DNA from: Chloroflexota bacterium
GTDB lineage: Bacteria; Chloroflexota; Limnocylindria; QHBO01
DNA length: 9,632 nt
NCBI GenBank assembly: GCA_005880165.1
Contig: VBJP01000014.1
Location: 1-9,632 of the forward strand
Direction of reading: 5' to 3'
The translations under genes and the position numbers were made by a program. Position 1 is the stretch's first letter. Each line of letters starts with the position of its first letter. Positions 1 to 6,130 of the stretch are shown in pieces. The notes beneath the pieces were generated by a model. It had not been told where the DNA came from, searched no databases, and saw nothing but the letters and a program-made list of their open reading frames with translations.

Positions 1-707
1 CCATCACCCGGCCCCTGGTCGCCGGCCTGATTTCGGGGATCGTGCTCGGTGACGTGAAGACCGGGGTGCTCATTGGCATCGCGGTGCAGGGCCCCTTCAT
101 CGCCTTGATCACGCCGGGTGGAGCGGTCCCATCGGATCTCAGCTTCGCGAGCTATCTCGCCATCCCGCTGGCCATGGTCGGCGGCGCAACTCCGGCCCTG
201 GCGGTCAGCCTCGCGGTCGCGCTCGGCGCGATTGGGGTGGCGGCTTGGCAGCTCCTCAGCGTCGGGAATGCGGCCTGGGCTCATGTCGGCGACCGTTTCG
301 CCGACGAGGGTGACCTGAACGGGATCATCAGGATCAACTACCTGGCGCAGTTCCCGACATTCGTGCTGCGCTTCATCCTGCCGTTCATCGTGCTGCTCGC
401 CGGCGCGACGTTCGCGCAGGACTTCGTGAAGTTCCTCAGCAACCAGGTCCCGTGGCTGGTGCAGTACTTGACCATCCTCGGTGGCGCGCTCCCGGCGGTT
501 GGCATCGCGATCCTGCTTCTGCAGATTGCACCGAGCGCATCGCTGCTGGTCTGGTTCCTGATCGGCTGGGTGGTCGTGGTGTACTCGAACGGGCACATCC
601 CCATCGTTGGCGCCGCCGTGATCGGCGCGCTGTTGGCTGTCCTGTACTACATGTACTTCTCGCGGGCCGACACCCAGACGCCCGCCGGGGCGGTGCAAGG
701 TGGCTGA
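1..707 (+). CDS. PTS mannose/fructose/sorbose-family IIC component (5' partial)
   Basis: Membrane channel subunit of a mannose-family phosphotransferase permease. With IID it forms the integral-membrane part that moves the sugar while IIA and IIB pass phosphate to it. The reading frame is open from the window edge (first full codon at base 3), and 234 residues are visible. The first residues read ITRPLVAGLISGIVLGDVKTG, which matches the conserved 'RPLV..G...GLILGD...G' block near the N-terminus of this family, so probably only some 20-30 residues are missing. The GTG at 42 lies inside this block and is not the true start. The 'GGAVPSD' motif follows, then alternating hydrophobic segments, for example around residues 45-70, 125-145, 160-185 and 200-220. 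The polar C-terminal tail ends at a TGA one base before the IID start. The gene order suggests it is an early gene of the operon, with the promoter outside the window. The family call is firm. The substrate cannot be read from the sequence. Confidence 0.93.
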   Translation, partial: ITRPLVAGLISGIVLGDVKTGVLIGIAVQGPFIALITPGGAVPSDLSFASYLAIPLAMVGGATPALAVSLAVALGAIGVAAWQLLSVGNAAWAHVGDRFADEGDLNGIIRINYLAQFPTFVLRFILPFIVLLAGATFAQDFVKFLSNQVPWLVQYLTILGGALPAVGIAILLLQIAPSASLLVWFLIGWVVVVYSNGHIPIVGAAVIGALLAVLYYMYFSRADTQTPAGAVQGG

Positions 708-708
708 G

Positions 709-1608
709 ATGGCAGCAACCTCCGCAGCGGGCATGCCGCCTGCCGGCGAGAAGAAGCTCACGCAGGGCGACCTGCGACGAGCCTGGTGGATCTGGACCTT
801 CTTCAACCTGTCGGCGTTCAGCATGGAGCGCATGCAGGCTCCTGCCTTCGTCTACATGATGTCGCCGATCATCAAGCGCCTGTACGGGGATCGGCCTGAC
901 GAAGTCAAGCAGGCACTGAAGCGGCACATGGTGTTCTTCAACACCGAGCCGCAGACCGGGGTCATCGCCCATGGCGTGACCGCGGCGCTTGAAGAGCAGC
1001 GCGCCAACGGGGCGCCAATCGATGACGAGGCGATCAACTCGGTGAAGGCCGGGATCATGGGGCCCATGGCCGGAATCGGCGACTCGATGATTCCCGGCAC
1101 TCTTATCCCGATCCTCCTCGGCATCGGGATCGGTATCAGTCAGGGCACCGGGAGCGCGCTTGGGCCGATCTTCTACATCGTCGCCTACCTGGCGATCATC
1201 CTGTCCCTCTCGTACTACCTGTTCATGTTCGGATACCGATACGGCATGAACACCATGCGCGAGCTCGCGTCCGGCGGATTCCGCCGGCTCACGTCGTCGC
1301 TGGCCATCCTCGGTTTGGTAACGGCGGGAGGCATCGGCGCCAGCATCATCGCGCTGTCAACTCCGCTCACCTACAGCGGCGCCGCCGGCGCCGCGCCGGT
1401 CAAGATCCAGGACACCTTGGACAAGGTCTTCCCGCACCTGCTTCCGCTGGCGCTGGTGCTCATCCTGTGGTACGGCATGCGGCGCCGCGGCTGGCCGATC
1501 AACCGCGCACTGTTTGTGACGCTGGCGATCACGTTCGTCGGCTTCCTACCGAACTTGCTGGGCCAGCTCTTCGGACTCAGCGGGCTCAAGGCCTGGAGCA
1601 TCTTCTAG
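709..1608 (+). CDS. PTS mannose/fructose/sorbose-family IID component
   Basis: The second membrane subunit of the mannose-type permease, partner of IIC. The 299 residues fit the usual IID length of about 270-300. Visible family blocks are 'LTQGDLRRAWWIWTFFN' near residue 17, 'KRHMVFFNTEPQ' at 71-82, and 'GIMGPMAGIGDS' at 115-126. The C-terminal half holds hydrophobic helices at about 132-175, 197-217, 243-257 and 267-290. I chose ATG 709 because AAGGTGG lies five bases upstream and the IIC stop ends at 707. An in-frame GTG at 700 would add three residues and overlap IIC by eight bases, and cannot be excluded. Translation is probably coupled to IIC. The gene is followed by a 99-base gap before IIA, the longest in the operon. 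Confidence 0.95.
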   Translation: MAATSAAGMPPAGEKKLTQGDLRRAWWIWTFFNLSAFSMERMQAPAFVYMMSPIIKRLYGDRPDEVKQALKRHMVFFNTEPQTGVIAHGVTAALEEQRANGAPIDDEAINSVKAGIMGPMAGIGDSMIPGTLIPILLGIGIGISQGTGSALGPIFYIVAYLAIILSLSYYLFMFGYRYGMNTMRELASGGFRRLTSSLAILGLVTAGGIGASIIALSTPLTYSGAAGAAPVKIQDTLDKVFPHLLPLALVLILWYGMRRRGWPINRALFVTLAITFVGFLPNLLGQLFGLSGLKAWSIF

Positions 1609-1613
1609 TTGTA

Positions 1614-1625
1614 GCGAGCGCTCGC
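1614..1625. repeat. 12-base perfect palindrome between IID and IIA genes
   Basis: GCGAGCGCTCGC is its own reverse complement. It begins five bases after the IID stop, inside the 99-base gap (1609-1707) between the IID and IIA genes. It could be an operator half, a small hairpin (4-base stem, 4-base loop) that tunes expression between the membrane and cytoplasmic PTS genes, or chance in GC-rich DNA. No T-run follows it, so it does not look like an intrinsic terminator. The rest of the gap shows no convincing promoter or small gene. Confidence 0.35.
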
Positions 1626-1707
1626 GGATTGCGGGAACGAGGGCTGCCCGGGATGAACCGCGTCGCCCCCCGGTCCCGCGATCCGTGCCGCTCAGAACCG
1701 AGGGTCG

Positions 1708-2145
1708 ATGATTGGTGTTGTCCTGGCCGCGCACGGGCCACTGCCCGCCGCGTTGCTCGAGTCGTGCGACATGATCATGGGCGGGCAGCCGCAGGTCGCC
1801 ACGGTGTCGTTGATGCCTGGTGACAGCTTGGAAGGGCTGGTTGACCGGCTGGGTGAAGCCGCCAGCAGCGTGGACAGCGGTCAGGGCGTGCTGATCTTCC
1901 TCGACATGTTCGGCGGAACCCCCGCCAATGCAACCGTCCTGCTCGCGCAGCAGCGCGAGCAGGTCAGAGCGGTCACCGGCCTCAGCCTTCCCATGCTGCT
2001 CGAGACCTTTATGTCGAGGCTCTCGACGGACGAGCTCGAGGCGTTGACCGCCACCGCAGTGTCGGCAGGCAAGGACGCCGTGACCGACATCGTTGAGGCG
2101 TTCGAGACGTTTCGGAGGGAGGGGTCCCCATCTCAGAAGTCGTGA
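1708..2145 (+). CDS. PTS mannose-family IIA component
   Basis: Cytoplasmic phosphocarrier that takes phosphate from HPr and passes it to IIB. The 145-residue product is a free-standing EIIA-Man domain. The N-terminus MIGVVLAAHG places the phosphorylated histidine at His9, the same position as in LevD of Bacillus subtilis. The family signature 'FLDMFGGTPAN' is at residues 64-74 (Asp66, Gly69-Asn74), and 'TGLSLPMLLE' at 90-99 matches the usual 'G.NLPML.E' block, with Ser in place of the common Asn. GAGGG at 1700-1704 gives a closely spaced ribosome binding site. In many relatives IIA and IIB are fused or come first in the operon; here they are separate and follow IIC and IID. The stop codon overlaps the downstream IIB gene. 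No EI or HPr gene is in the window, so these must be encoded elsewhere for the system to work. Confidence 0.94.
   Translation: MIGVVLAAHGPLPAALLESCDMIMGGQPQVATVSLMPGDSLEGLVDRLGEAASSVDSGQGVLIFLDMFGGTPANATVLLAQQREQVRAVTGLSLPMLLETFMSRLSTDELEALTATAVSAGKDAVTDIVEAFETFRREGSPSQKS
2114..2124 (+). promoter_or_regulatory. Strong ribosome binding site of the IIB gene
   Basis: GGAGGGAGGGG contains two overlapping anti-16S matches (GGAGG at 2114-2118 and at 2118-2122). The second lies 7 bases before the ATC codon at 2130, but 19 bases before GTG 2142 and 22 before ATG 2145. Ideal spacing therefore points to ATC 2130 as the initiation codon of the IIB gene, in agreement with protein homology. The site lies inside the 3' end of the IIA coding sequence. 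Confidence 0.65.
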
Positions 2146-2630
2146 TGAACCGGATTGATGACAGGCTGGTGCACGGCCAGGTGATGATCGGTTGGCTCGG
2201 CCTGCGCCGGGCCAACACCATCTGGATCGTGGACGACGCCGTCGCGAACAATCCAATGATGCTGGACATCTTTCGGTTCGCAGCGCCGGCCGGCGTCAAG
2301 ATGGAGGCGATGACGATCGACGTCGCGGCGCAGCGTCTGTCAGATCTGAGCCCCGGTGGCGACAAGATCATCGTCATCGCCAAGGTTCCCAAGACCTTCA
2401 TGCGGCTGCTCGAGAAGGGCTATCGGCCTTCCGACATCAACTACGGCGCTATGGCACACAAGGCCCAGTCGCGCAACGTGACCCAGAACTGCGATCTGTC
2501 ACCAGAGGAGATCGAGGACACCGAGGCGCTGCACAACCAGGGCATCCGCATCTGGATCCAGCTCGTGCCCTTCGGCGGATACAAAGCCATGGATTGGAAG
2601 GACGCTCGCCGCAAGGTTGGCTTGCAGTAG
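2130..2630 (+). CDS. PTS mannose/sorbose-family IIB component, probable AUC start
   Basis: Cytoplasmic IIB subunit that accepts phosphate from IIA on a histidine and phosphorylates the incoming sugar at the membrane. The core signature 'RIDDRLVHGQV' is near the N-terminus, followed by 'DDAVANNP', typical of the family. Start choice is unusual. The conventional starts, GTG 2142 and ATG 2145, would cut off most of the first beta strand and lie too far from the strong GGAGG sites at 2114-2122. Starting at ATC 2130 gives I-S-E-V-V-M-N before RIDDR, restores the family's N-terminal strand, and puts the active histidine at residue 15, as in LevE of B. subtilis. The product is then 166 residues, a normal length (162 from GTG, 161 from ATG). 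It overlaps the IIA stop, so translation is probably coupled. The function is firm; the start is inferred, and ATG 2145 or GTG 2142 remain possible. Confidence 0.92.
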   Translation: MSEVVMNRIDDRLVHGQVMIGWLGLRRANTIWIVDDAVANNPMMLDIFRFAAPAGVKMEAMTIDVAAQRLSDLSPGGDKIIVIAKVPKTFMRLLEKGYRPSDINYGAMAHKAQSRNVTQNCDLSPEEIEDTEALHNQGIRIWIQLVPFGGYKAMDWKDARRKVGLQ

Positions 2631-2675
2631 CCCGGCTTGAGATGGGGCTAAGCGCTCCGTGCGAGGAAATGACCG

Positions 2676-3431
2676 ATGGCGTACTGGCGCAAGTACATGG
2701 AAGCGATGCTCGAGGCCCAGGCCGCCATCATCCGCGACCAGGCCGATGCGATCGAAGAGGCCGGCCGCGTAATCACGGAGTCAGTGCGGCGCGGCGGCGT
2801 CCTGCACATGTTCGGATCCGGGCACTCGCACCTGGCCGCCGAGGAGGGCTTCTATCGGTCCGGCGGGCTGGCCCCGGTCAGCCCCATGCTCGACCCCAGC
2901 CTGATGTTCCACGAGGGCACCGAGAAGTGCATCGCGCTGGAGAAATGGGACGGCTACGCCACTCGATTCGTGGTTCCCCGCTTCGAGCTGCGGCCGGAGG
3001 ACACGTTGATGGTCTTCTCGGCTTCGGGTCGGAACAACGCGCCGATCGAGGTGGCCATGGCGGGCCGCAAGCGAGGCCTCTACACCATCGGGGTCACGTC
3101 GCGACGCTACTCGGATGCGTTCCCGTCCCGACATCCGAGCGGCAAGCACCTGGCCGATGTCGTCGACCTGGTGCTCGACCACGACGCACCCCCGGGCGAC
3201 GGCCTGCTCCAGATCGACGAGATGCCGGAGCTCGGGACGACGGGCGCCGCGTCCACAGCTTTGGCGGTGATTCTCGTGCACGCTGTCTTCTCGGCGGTCA
3301 TCGACAACTTCGTGCAGGCCGGCGAAACGCCCCCCATGATTCGCTGCCCCAACGTCGGGTCCGAGCAGGAAGCCCTCCAGGCAAACGCAAAGACCCTGGC
3401 GGCATATCGGTCCCGACTGCCATTCATCTGA
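2676..3431 (+). CDS. SIS-domain sugar-phosphate isomerase-like protein (UPF0309 type)
   Basis: The 251-residue protein has the sugar isomerase (SIS) fold that binds phosphosugars; the family includes isomerases, deglycases and etherases. Helical N-terminus at residues 1-40, then the phosphosugar-binding loop 'FGSGHSH' at 46-52, 'AEEGFYRSGG' at 55-64, the second loop 'SASGRNNAPIE' at 115-125, and 'SRHPSGK' at 151-157. A 'PPGDG' turn at 172-176 and a C-terminal 'N...Y..RLP' helix complete the UPF0309 pattern. The conserved Glu56-Glu57 pair is a candidate for acid-base chemistry. ATG 2676 follows GAGG at 2663-2666. It sits 45 bases after the PTS IIB gene, so it probably acts on the phosphorylated product of the PTS. 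The exact reaction is unknown. It has a paralogue two genes downstream. Confidence 0.88.
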   Translation: MAYWRKYMEAMLEAQAAIIRDQADAIEEAGRVITESVRRGGVLHMFGSGHSHLAAEEGFYRSGGLAPVSPMLDPSLMFHEGTEKCIALEKWDGYATRFVVPRFELRPEDTLMVFSASGRNNAPIEVAMAGRKRGLYTIGVTSRRYSDAFPSRHPSGKHLADVVDLVLDHDAPPGDGLLQIDEMPELGTTGAASTALAVILVHAVFSAVIDNFVQAGETPPMIRCPNVGSEQEALQANAKTLAAYRSRLPFI

Positions 3432-3458
3432 GCTCGGTCTCCCACCCTCGCCTACGTC

Positions 3459-4343
3459 ATGGACGCGCTCATGCGAGGCGCTGAGGCGGAGGCCCCCCTC
3501 CCTGGCAATCGATATCAACTGGTGGCCATCGACCTTGACGGCACGCTGGTCGACGATCAGAACGCGATCTCGGAGCGCGTCGAGCGCACGGTCAGAGAGG
3601 TCCGCTCTTCCGGCATCAAGGTCGTGCTCGTCTCGGGACGACCGCAGGTGGCGGCGCTGCCCATCTTCCGGCAGCTGGGGCTGGCGTTGCCGCTGATCAG
3701 CTCCGGAGGCGCACAGGTGAGCGATCCATCCAGCGGCCGTGTGATCGCCCACTTCCAGCCGCCGGTGGCCGATATCCGCAAGCTGGTGACGTTGGCCCGC
3801 GCCGCGGGACTCACCCTCGTCTACCAGACACCCGACGAGGTGTTCGGCGAGGGGAACGCGCAGATCCTCGACATCCTGCGGGCGGCGGTGCGCATCCCGA
3901 TCGAGCAGGTGGAGGACGGGCTCGCGGCCTGCCCTGAGCCGATCAAGGTCACCGTGTGCGGCCCTCGCTCCCAGCTCGACCGCATACGCGACGAGATCGA
4001 GCGCCTGGGCCTGGCCCTGAGCTCGGTGCTCTCCGGCCCGGAATATCTGGAGGTGACCGCCCAGGGGGTCAGCAAGGGCCGAGCTCTCCGCAGCGTCGCC
4101 GAGTTCCTCGACGTGCCGATGGACCGGGTCCTGGTGATCGGGGACGCCCCCAACGACATCAGCATGCTCGCCGAGGCCGGTCTGGCGGTGGCCATGGGCA
4201 ACGCCCCGCCGGAGGTGCAGGCTTTTGCGAACGTCGTCGCGCCCAGAATCGAGGACGACGGAGTGGCGTGGGCCTTGAGGCGGTTTGTGCTGGCCCCGAC
4301 CAAACGTGGCGCTCAAGCTAGGAGTAACGATCGGAATGCGTGA
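3459..4343 (+). CDS. Cof-type HAD-superfamily sugar phosphatase
   Basis: Probable magnesium-dependent phosphatase of the HAD superfamily, Cof/YidA-like (cap type IIB). All four HAD motifs are visible in the 294-residue product: motif I 'DLDGT' with Asp25 (nucleophile) and Asp27, motif II 'VSGRP' with Ser59, motif III Lys206 in 'VSKGRAL', and motif IV 'GDAPNDISM' with Asp229 and Asp233. The cap domain lies between about residues 80 and 190. Members usually dephosphorylate sugar phosphates or flavin and pyridoxal phosphates. In a PTS operon it may relieve sugar-phosphate stress or work on a pathway intermediate. The N-terminus before residue 18 is not conserved-looking. ATG 3459 has only a poor ribosome binding site, and ATG 3471 is an alternative start. 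The last codons overlap the next gene's start by eight bases, and its ribosome binding site (AGGAG, 4320-4324) lies inside this gene. Confidence 0.88.
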   Translation: MDALMRGAEAEAPLPGNRYQLVAIDLDGTLVDDQNAISERVERTVREVRSSGIKVVLVSGRPQVAALPIFRQLGLALPLISSGGAQVSDPSSGRVIAHFQPPVADIRKLVTLARAAGLTLVYQTPDEVFGEGNAQILDILRAAVRIPIEQVEDGLAACPEPIKVTVCGPRSQLDRIRDEIERLGLALSSVLSGPEYLEVTAQGVSKGRALRSVAEFLDVPMDRVLVIGDAPNDISMLAEAGLAVAMGNAPPEVQAFANVVAPRIEDDGVAWALRRFVLAPTKRGAQARSNDRNA

Positions 4344-5115
4344 CAACCAATTCCTGAAGCGGATCTCGGCCATCATCGAAGCGATCGCGGAGACCCAGCA
4401 AGATGCGATCAACACCGTGGCAGACTGGGCGGCCACCGCGATCGCCGCAGATCATCTGGTCTTCCTGTTCGGCTCGGGCCATTCCTTCATCGCCACCATG
4501 GACACCTACCCGCGCATCGGGAGCTTTCCCGGATGGTTTCCGATCCACGAGCTCTCGACCTCCTACATGCCCACCGTCCTAGGCAACCAGGGGCTGCGCC
4601 AAACGCTCTTCTTGGAGAAGGTCGAGGGCTTCGGTAGGCTGGTGATGGAGAACTACCGAACCGGGCCGAAAGACGTGATGGTGGTCATCTCCAACTCCGG
4701 CGTAAACCCGATGGGCATCGACGTGGCCCTGGTGGCGAAGGAGCACGGGCTCAAGACCGTGGCCATTACCTCGCTCGCGCACAGTCAGCAGAGCGCGTCC
4801 CGCCACAGCAGCGGCAAGAGGTTGTTCGAGATCTGCGACCAGGTCCTGGATACATGCGTGCCCGCCGGCGACGCGCTGGTCGACGTGCCGGGCTTTCCGC
4901 ACCCGGTGGCTGCGGCCTCGACCATCGCCGCCTGCGTGATGATGCAGTCGCTCGTCGCGGAGACCGCCACGAAACTCGCCGAGAAGGGTGCTGACCTGCC
5001 GGTCTTCCCGAGCCACAACGCCGAGATGTCGCCCGAGCAGCACCAGGCCGTCGAGGGCATGGTTGAGCAGTGGTACGTCGAGCACGCTCGCCGCACGGCG
5101 AACGTCTTCAAATGA
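4336..5115 (+). CDS. Second SIS-domain (UPF0309-like) protein, diverged active site
   Basis: The 259-residue protein is a paralogue of the SIS protein at 2676-3431. It has 'FGSGHSF' at 45-51, 'ISNSGVNPMGID' at 118-129, 'SRHSSGK' at 155-161 and 'PAGDALVD' at 176-183, so the phosphosugar-binding loops are kept. The first loop differs: the second histidine of GHSH is Phe51, and the Glu-Glu pair is replaced by Met55-Asp56 in 'TMDTYPRIGS'. This points to a different substrate or reaction, or to a structural partner for the first SIS protein. SIS proteins work as dimers or tetramers, so a mixed complex is possible. I chose ATG 4336 because AGGAG lies 11 bases upstream and the following residues match the family's N-terminal helix; the 17 codons upstream of it in the same frame (from 4285) do not look conserved. 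It overlaps the HAD gene by eight bases, implying translational coupling. Confidence 0.87.
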   Translation: MRDNQFLKRISAIIEAIAETQQDAINTVADWAATAIAADHLVFLFGSGHSFIATMDTYPRIGSFPGWFPIHELSTSYMPTVLGNQGLRQTLFLEKVEGFGRLVMENYRTGPKDVMVVISNSGVNPMGIDVALVAKEHGLKTVAITSLAHSQQSASRHSSGKRLFEICDQVLDTCVPAGDALVDVPGFPHPVAAASTIAACVMMQSLVAETATKLAEKGADLPVFPSHNAEMSPEQHQAVEGMVEQWYVEHARRTANVFK

Positions 5116-5134
5116 CGACTGGCGTAGGTCGGCG

Positions 5135-6124
5135 GTGACGTCCAGCGGGCATCGCGTTCAAGCGGCAGACAGCCCTCGCGACCTGGACGTCGTCACACGC
5201 GACCGCCCGACCATGTATTTCATCGGTGTCACGACAAGCCAGTCGTCGATCATGCGCCTCTTTCCGGAGTGGGTGACGATCCTGGAGCTGGGCGACGCCG
5301 AGCTGGTGGGCGTGGACCTCCCCCTGCACGCTGACCCTCATCAGTACCGGCGGGCTGTCGCCCAGATCAAGGACGACCCTCTCTCGCTGGGTGCGCTGGT
5401 GACGACCCACAAGGTCGACCTCCTCGCGGCGACCCGCGACCTGTTCGACGATCTCGACAGGTATGCCGTCCTGTGCAACGAGGTGTCGAACATCGCCAAA
5501 CGCGAGGGCCGGCTGGTTGGCTTCGCCAAGGACCCGATCACGGCGGGACGCACGCTTGGCGAGATGCTCGAGCCTGGGTACTGGGGTCGCACGGGCGGGC
5601 ACGTTGTCTGCCTCGGAGCGGGCGGGACTACCGCGGCCATCGCCGCCTACCTGCTGACTCGCTCGGACCGAAGCAACCGGCCGAGGCGCTTCGTTGCCGT
5701 CAACCGGAGCCCTCGCGGCTTGCAGAATTTGCGATCCGTCGTCGAACAGGTGGATACCCACGTCGACGTTGAGTATGTGCTGAACGAGGATCCACGCCGA
5801 AATGACGCATTGCTCGAGGGCCTCCCGCCCGGCTCCTTAGTGGTGAATGCGACCGGCATGGGCAAAGACCGCCCCGGCTCACCGCTGACGGACCGAGCGA
5901 CCTTTCCGCAGGGCGGCATCGCTTGGGAGCTCAACTATCGCGGCGAGCTCAAGTTCCTGCACCTTGCGCGATCTCAGCAGGCAGCACGCGACCTGCTGGT
6001 GCACGATGGCTGGCGCTACTTCATCCACTCCTGGACGGAGCACATCGCCGAGGTCTTTGGGCTCGAGATCACCCCCGGCCTCTTTGCCATGCTGGCCGAT
6101 GCCGCCGAAGGCGTCAGGGCTTAG
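5135..6124 (+). CDS. Shikimate dehydrogenase-like (AroE-fold) NAD(P)-dependent oxidoreductase
   Basis: Two-domain dehydrogenase of the shikimate/quinate dehydrogenase superfamily, 329 residues from GTG 5135 and longer than typical AroE (about 270). The catalytic domain keeps the lysine (Lys93 in 'LVTTHK', aligned with 'NVTIPHK') and the aspartate (Asp133 in 'GFAKDPITAG', aligned with 'NTDG.G'). The Asn and Pro of the shikimate motif are absent. The nucleotide domain has 'GAGG' at 161-164 and 'NRS' at 190-192, the usual NADP-type positions, then 'VNATGMG' at 237-243. The C-terminus carries 'WELNYRGEL' and 'WRYFIHSWT', which ordinary AroE lacks. With the sugar genes around it, the enzyme probably oxidises or reduces a phosphosugar or keto-acid intermediate rather than shikimate. 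The start is uncertain: AGG at 5126-5128 supports GTG 5135, while ATG 5213 has no visible site and begins at 'MYFIGVTT'. The stop is six bases before the aldolase gene. Confidence 0.82.
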   Translation: MTSSGHRVQAADSPRDLDVVTRDRPTMYFIGVTTSQSSIMRLFPEWVTILELGDAELVGVDLPLHADPHQYRRAVAQIKDDPLSLGALVTTHKVDLLAATRDLFDDLDRYAVLCNEVSNIAKREGRLVGFAKDPITAGRTLGEMLEPGYWGRTGGHVVCLGAGGTTAAIAAYLLTRSDRSNRPRRFVAVNRSPRGLQNLRSVVEQVDTHVDVEYVLNEDPRRNDALLEGLPPGSLVVNATGMGKDRPGSPLTDRATFPQGGIAWELNYRGELKFLHLARSQQAARDLLVHDGWRYFIHSWTEHIAEVFGLEITPGLFAMLADAAEGVRA

Positions 6125-6130
6125 GCGATC

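Noticed and set aside
2192..3484. 430-codon + strand open frame overlapping IIB and the first SIS gene.
   Set aside because: Shadow frame rich in Arg, Gly and Ala without a domain. Both real genes in the other frame match known families throughout.
4285..4335. Earlier start for the second SIS gene at 4285.
   Set aside because: The 17 added residues do not fit the family N-terminus and would overlap the HAD gene by 59 bases. ATG 4336 has AGGAG upstream.
2781..4436. Long antisense open frame (551 codons, minus strand) across the first SIS, HAD and second SIS genes.
   Set aside because: It lies opposite three well-supported genes. Its residues are the Arg/His/Gly-rich mix typical of antisense frames in GC-rich DNA, with no recognisable domain.
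4988..5134. Extension of the AroE-like gene upstream into the second SIS gene.
   Set aside because: The added residues are Ser/Arg-rich shadow sequence overlapping a well-supported gene by 128 bases.
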